Origin: Flavobacterium aquiphilum | GTDB taxonomy: Bacteria > Bacteroidota > Bacteroidia > Flavobacteriales > Flavobacteriaceae | Direction of reading: 5' to 3' | Length of the DNA stretch: 64,000 bases | NCBI RefSeq assembly: GCF_027111335.1 | Contig: NZ_CP114288.1 | Coordinates: 124,001 to 188,000, forward strand | Part shown: piece after piece, positions 61,236-64,000 of the stretch | How positions within the stretch are numbered: position 1 is the stretch's first letter | Layout of the letters: each line of letters opens with the position of its first letter | Translations under genes and position numbers: made by a program | Notes under the pieces: model-generated | Databases searched by the model: none | Told to the model about the DNA's origin: nothing | What the model saw: only the letters and a program-made list of their open reading frames with translations

Positions 61236-64000
61236 TTAAAAATTAACATTAAGACCTAACATGTATGTTCTTGGCTGTGGATAAAATCCAACATCGATCC
61301 CTTTTGCCCAAGATTGGTTTGCATTTCCAAATCCAATTTCAGGGTCCATTCCTTGATAATTAGTAAACGTAAACAAGTTATTTGCCGCTACATAAAATCT
61401 GAATTTGCTGAAGAATTTAAGATTGTCTGTTAATTTCGTTAAATCACAACCCAATGTAACCGATTTAATTCTGAAGAAATCAGCATTTTGAATATACAAA
61501 TCAGAGAATTTAGTGTAATTCCCGTTAGCATCTGTACCATAAGTTACTCTTGGAATTGAATTTGAAGAACCCGCAGTAGTCCATCTGTCCAAAATAGTAG
61601 TAGTGTAATTATTATAAGCACGAGTATAATCATGAACCCCGAAAACGTTTTGGCTTCCTGAAACACCATAAGTATAAACAGATAAATCAAATGCTTTATA
61701 AGTAAGATCGAAGCTTAAACCATAATTAACATCCGGATTTGGATCACCAATTTGAGTTTTGTCATTGGCATCAATTTTCCCGTCACCATTTAAGTCAACA
61801 AAACGAACATCTCCAGGCACTGCATTTGGTTGAACACCAGCTGCAACTTCGGTTGCATTTTGGAAGATTCCATCTGTTTTCAATCCGTAGAAATATCCAA
61901 TTGGTTTTCCTACTTCAACTCTGTTAATTTCATCTATACCTTGGAACAACAAGTTAGTCTCTCCATGGATAATTCCTTCAGCATTTGCAATTCTTGTAAC
62001 TTTATTTTTATTGAAAGAAACATTACCATTTACTGCAAAAGTCCAATCTTTTCCAAAGTTTGTGTGGTAACCTACAGCAAATTCATAACCTTTGTTACTA
62101 ATATCCCCACCATTGATATAAGGTGCTGAAGCTCCGGCAATATCCGGAATAGAAGCCTGTACTAACCAATCTTTGGTCTTTTTATCATAATAGTCAAAAG
62201 TGAAAGTCAATGAAGTAAACAAAGTAAGATCAAAACCTAAATCCAATTGCTCTGACGTTTCCCATTTCAAATCAGGATTCGCAATCGCATCTGGGCTAGA
62301 TCCCACTTGCAACGTTTCATCTGTTGTACCAAAGTGATATGTTTTATCATAAGAACTTATTGTTGACATATATGCAAATGATTTGATTTGGTCATTTCCA
62401 TTTTGTCCCCAGCTTCCTCTAACTTTAAGATTGGTCAACACACTGCTTTCTGGAAAGAAACTTTCTTTGTCCACATTCCAACCTGCAGAAAATGATGGGA
62501 AAACTGCATATTTATTATTAGGCCCAAAATTTGAAGAACCATCTCTACGTACTGTGGCTGAGAACAAATATTTGTTGTCATAATCATACAATAAACGTCC
62601 GAAATAAGATTGCATATTGTAATCACTGCGTCCTCCAGATACCGTATTCGAAGTTTTATCTGTTGCGTTGCTTAAGTAAGCATGTCCAAAATCATCAAAA
62701 TTCAAATCTTTTCCGGTAGCACTTTGGTACTCATACACACTTTCTTTGGCTGAAGTACCAACCAAAACATCAAAGTGGTGAACATCGTTTAATGAAGCTT
62801 TGTATTGTAAAGTGTTCTCAAACAACCAACCCAATCCTTTATTTGCGCTTTGAGTTACACTTGATATAGTATTGTTGTTAGTAGAAGAAAGATTATAAAC
62901 CGGAGTATACGAACGGTAAGCACTATCAGTAACATCTACCCCATAACTTGTTCTGAACGTAAAGTTTTTCAAGAATTTCGCTTCCGCAAAAAAGTTACCT
63001 ACAAAACGGTCAATTTTATTCTCATTGAAGTTATTGTAATACATTGATCCTAGCGGGTTGCTGATATCAGCTGCAACAATAGAATGTGCAAAATCTCCAT
63101 TGGCATCATACGCTTGATCGATTGGAGGTGCATTCAAAAATCCTCTAATACTGTTACTGTAAATCCCTTGATCAGAAACACCATTGCTTTTGATATTTGA
63201 ATAAGAGAAATTTTCCCCAACTTTCAAATGATCTTTAATTAGTTCCGAAGTTGAATTCACAGTAAAAGTAGTACGGCCGTATTTCGATTGGTTATTTTGA
63301 CTACCAATAAGTCCGTCTTGACCATAATAAGATAATCCTGTAGCGATAGTTGATTTTTGATCACCACCAGTAATCATCAAAGAGTGGTTTTGTTTTACCG
63401 CTCCCTCGTTAAACAAATCATCTTGCCAATCGTGATCTGGAAAAGCAGCAATTTGTGCCTGAGTGTACAAAGGTGTTAAGCCCGAGTTTACTCTTGATTC
63501 GTTTATGATTGTAGCGTACTCATAAGAATTTAACAAGTCTAATTTTTTAGCAACATGTTGAAAACCTGTATAAGTGCTCAATGCCACATTCATTTTACCT
63601 TCTTTTCCTTTTTTAGTAGTTACCAATACAACACCGTTTGCAGCTCTAGCTCCATAAATAGATGCTGCAGAAGCATCTTTCAGGATATCAACCCTTTCAA
63701 TAGAAGAAGGGTCCAAATAGCCAATACCATTATCAATAACTACTCCATCCACAACATATAAAGGTGAATTGTTTCCTGCGGTTCCTACCCCACGAATGTT
63801 GATTACCATTCCAGCTCCAGGTTGCCCGGAAGTCGAAGTAACATTAACCCCTGAGCTTTGTCCTTGCAAGGCATTCACTACGTCACCAACGGCAACTGCC
63901 TGAATATCTTTAGCAGATACTACCGAAGTAGCAGCTGTAGAAACTTTCTTTTTCTGAGTTCCGTACCCGATAACGACAACCTCTTTAAGGTCTGACGCTT
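61236..64000 (-). CDS. SusC/RagA-family TonB-dependent transporter, 5' end outside the window
   Basis: About 920 C-terminal residues of a TonB-linked outer-membrane importer. The frame is open up to 64000, where it reads LKEVVVIGYGTQKKKVSTAA, the SusC signature just before the plug domain; the signal peptide and carboxypeptidase-like N-terminal domain lie beyond the edge. Next come the plug (LQGQSSGVNVTSTSGQPGAG, IRGVGTAGNNSPLYVVDGV, PSSIERVDILKDASAASIYGARAANGVVLVTTKKG) and the beta-barrel, ending PQPRTYMLGLNVNF with a terminal Phe as expected for outer-membrane proteins. With SusD it imports oligosaccharides. Internal GTG or ATG codons should not be taken as the start. Confidence 0.96.
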   Translation of the reverse strand, partial: ASDLKEVVVIGYGTQKKKVSTAATSVVSAKDIQAVAVGDVVNALQGQSSGVNVTSTSGQPGAGMVINIRGVGTAGNNSPLYVVDGVVIDNGIGYLDPSSIERVDILKDASAASIYGARAANGVVLVTTKKGKEGKMNVALSTYTGFQHVAKKLDLLNSYEYATIINESRVNSGLTPLYTQAQIAAFPDHDWQDDLFNEGAVKQNHSLMITGGDQKSTIATGLSYYGQDGLIGSQNNQSKYGRTTFTVNSTSELIKDHLKVGENFSYSNIKSNGVSDQGIYSNSIRGFLNAPPIDQAYDANGDFAHSIVAADISNPLGSMYYNNFNENKIDRFVGNFFAEAKFLKNFTFRTSYGVDVTDSAYRSYTPVYNLSSTNNNTISSVTQSANKGLGWLFENTLQYKASLNDVHHFDVLVGTSAKESVYEYQSATGKDLNFDDFGHAYLSNATDKTSNTVSGGRSDYNMQSYFGRLLYDYDNKYLFSATVRRDGSSNFGPNNKYAVFPSFSAGWNVDKESFFPESSVLTNLKVRGSWGQNGNDQIKSFAYMSTISSYDKTYHFGTTDETLQVGSSPDAIANPDLKWETSEQLDLGFDLTLFTSLTFTFDYYDKKTKDWLVQASIPDIAGASAPYINGGDISNKGYEFAVGYHTNFGKDWTFAVNGNVSFNKNKVTRIANAEGIIHGETNLLFQGIDEINRVEVGKPIGYFYGLKTDGIFQNATEVAAGVQPNAVPGDVRFVDLNGDGKIDANDKTQIGDPNPDVNYGLSFDLTYKAFDLSVYTYGVSGSQNVFGVHDYTRAYNNYTTTILDRWTTAGSSNSIPRVTYGTDANGNYTKFSDLYIQNADFFRIKSVTLGCDLTKLTDNLKFFSKFRFYVAANNLFTFTNYQGMDPEIGFGNANQSWAKGIDVGFYPQPRTYMLGLNVNF

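Noticed and set aside
61236..63878. SusC starting at an internal GTG at 63878
   Set aside because: The frame stays open to the window edge and encodes the KEVVVIGYG signature before this codon, so the gene is truncated by the window, not short.
40787..64000. Type IX secretion C-terminal domains on the glycoside hydrolases
   Set aside because: None of the enzymes ends in a T9SS-type domain; they have ordinary or lipoprotein signals only.
1..64000. CRISPR arrays, tRNA/rRNA genes, insertion sequences or prophage
   Set aside because: No regularly spaced repeats, no tRNA cloverleaf or rRNA sequence, and no transposase, integrase or phage gene was found on either strand.

Overview
The window looks like the chromosome of an aerobic, plant-polysaccharide-degrading member of the Bacteroidota, most likely Flavobacterium or a close relative. 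The evidence is AT-rich DNA, A-rich leaders without Shine-Dalgarno sequences, several promoter cores of the form TAnnTTTG (the Bacteroidota -7 element), a SusC/SusD pair, a short NuoG, and dispersed intergenic palindromes of flavobacterial type. I see no tRNA, rRNA, CRISPR array, prophage or insertion sequence. Family calls are made by eye from motifs; no database search was run.

Layout. (1) 126-6413: an efflux operon tetR-tolC-MFP-RND. (2) 6578-7843: an orphan membrane protein on the minus strand, preceded by a repeated short motif. (3) 8330-10957: a lipoprotein made of five PepSY-like repeats, then a small two-helix membrane protein overlapping an ECF-type sigma factor gene. (4) 11242-18620: a promoter carrying a 13-bp perfect dyad, yceI, and a second tetR-tolC-MFP-RND operon whose regulator is a close paralogue of the first. 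(5) 18784-22106: an antitoxin followed by a toxin gene broken by an in-frame TAG, a DUF3754 protein, a DUF4242 protein and a MORN-repeat protein. (6) 22438-24495: aspS and a cold-shock protein. (7) 24673-38070: the complete 14-gene nuoA-N operon for respiratory complex I, from its promoter to its terminator. (8) 38421-40746: an ArsR regulator, a FrnE-like DsbA-family oxidoreductase and a Gfo/Idh-family dehydrogenase. (9) 40787-64000, all on the minus strand: a polysaccharide utilisation locus.

The polysaccharide locus reads, in its direction of transcription, SusC (5' end outside the window), SusD, a SusE-position lipoprotein, GH2, GH31, GH97, GH39, GH3, GH5 with a BACON domain, a carbohydrate acetylesterase, a decayed gene remnant, and GH95. 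The set GH5+BACON (backbone cleavage), GH31 (alpha-xylosidase), GH2 (beta-galactosidase), GH95 (alpha-fucosidase), GH3 (beta-glucosidase) and an acetylesterase matches what is needed to take apart acetylated fucogalactoxyloglucan, so I infer a xyloglucan utilisation locus. GH39 and GH97 are not part of the minimal set and may point to unusual side chains or a second substrate. No regulator of the locus lies inside the window; it is presumably beyond 64000.

Most noteworthy: the dyad that overlaps the yceI/tetR promoter, the duplicated efflux modules, the toxin with a single Trp-to-stop change, the enzyme remnant inside the polysaccharide locus, the RND pump with two extra membrane segments, and several long perfect intergenic palindromes.
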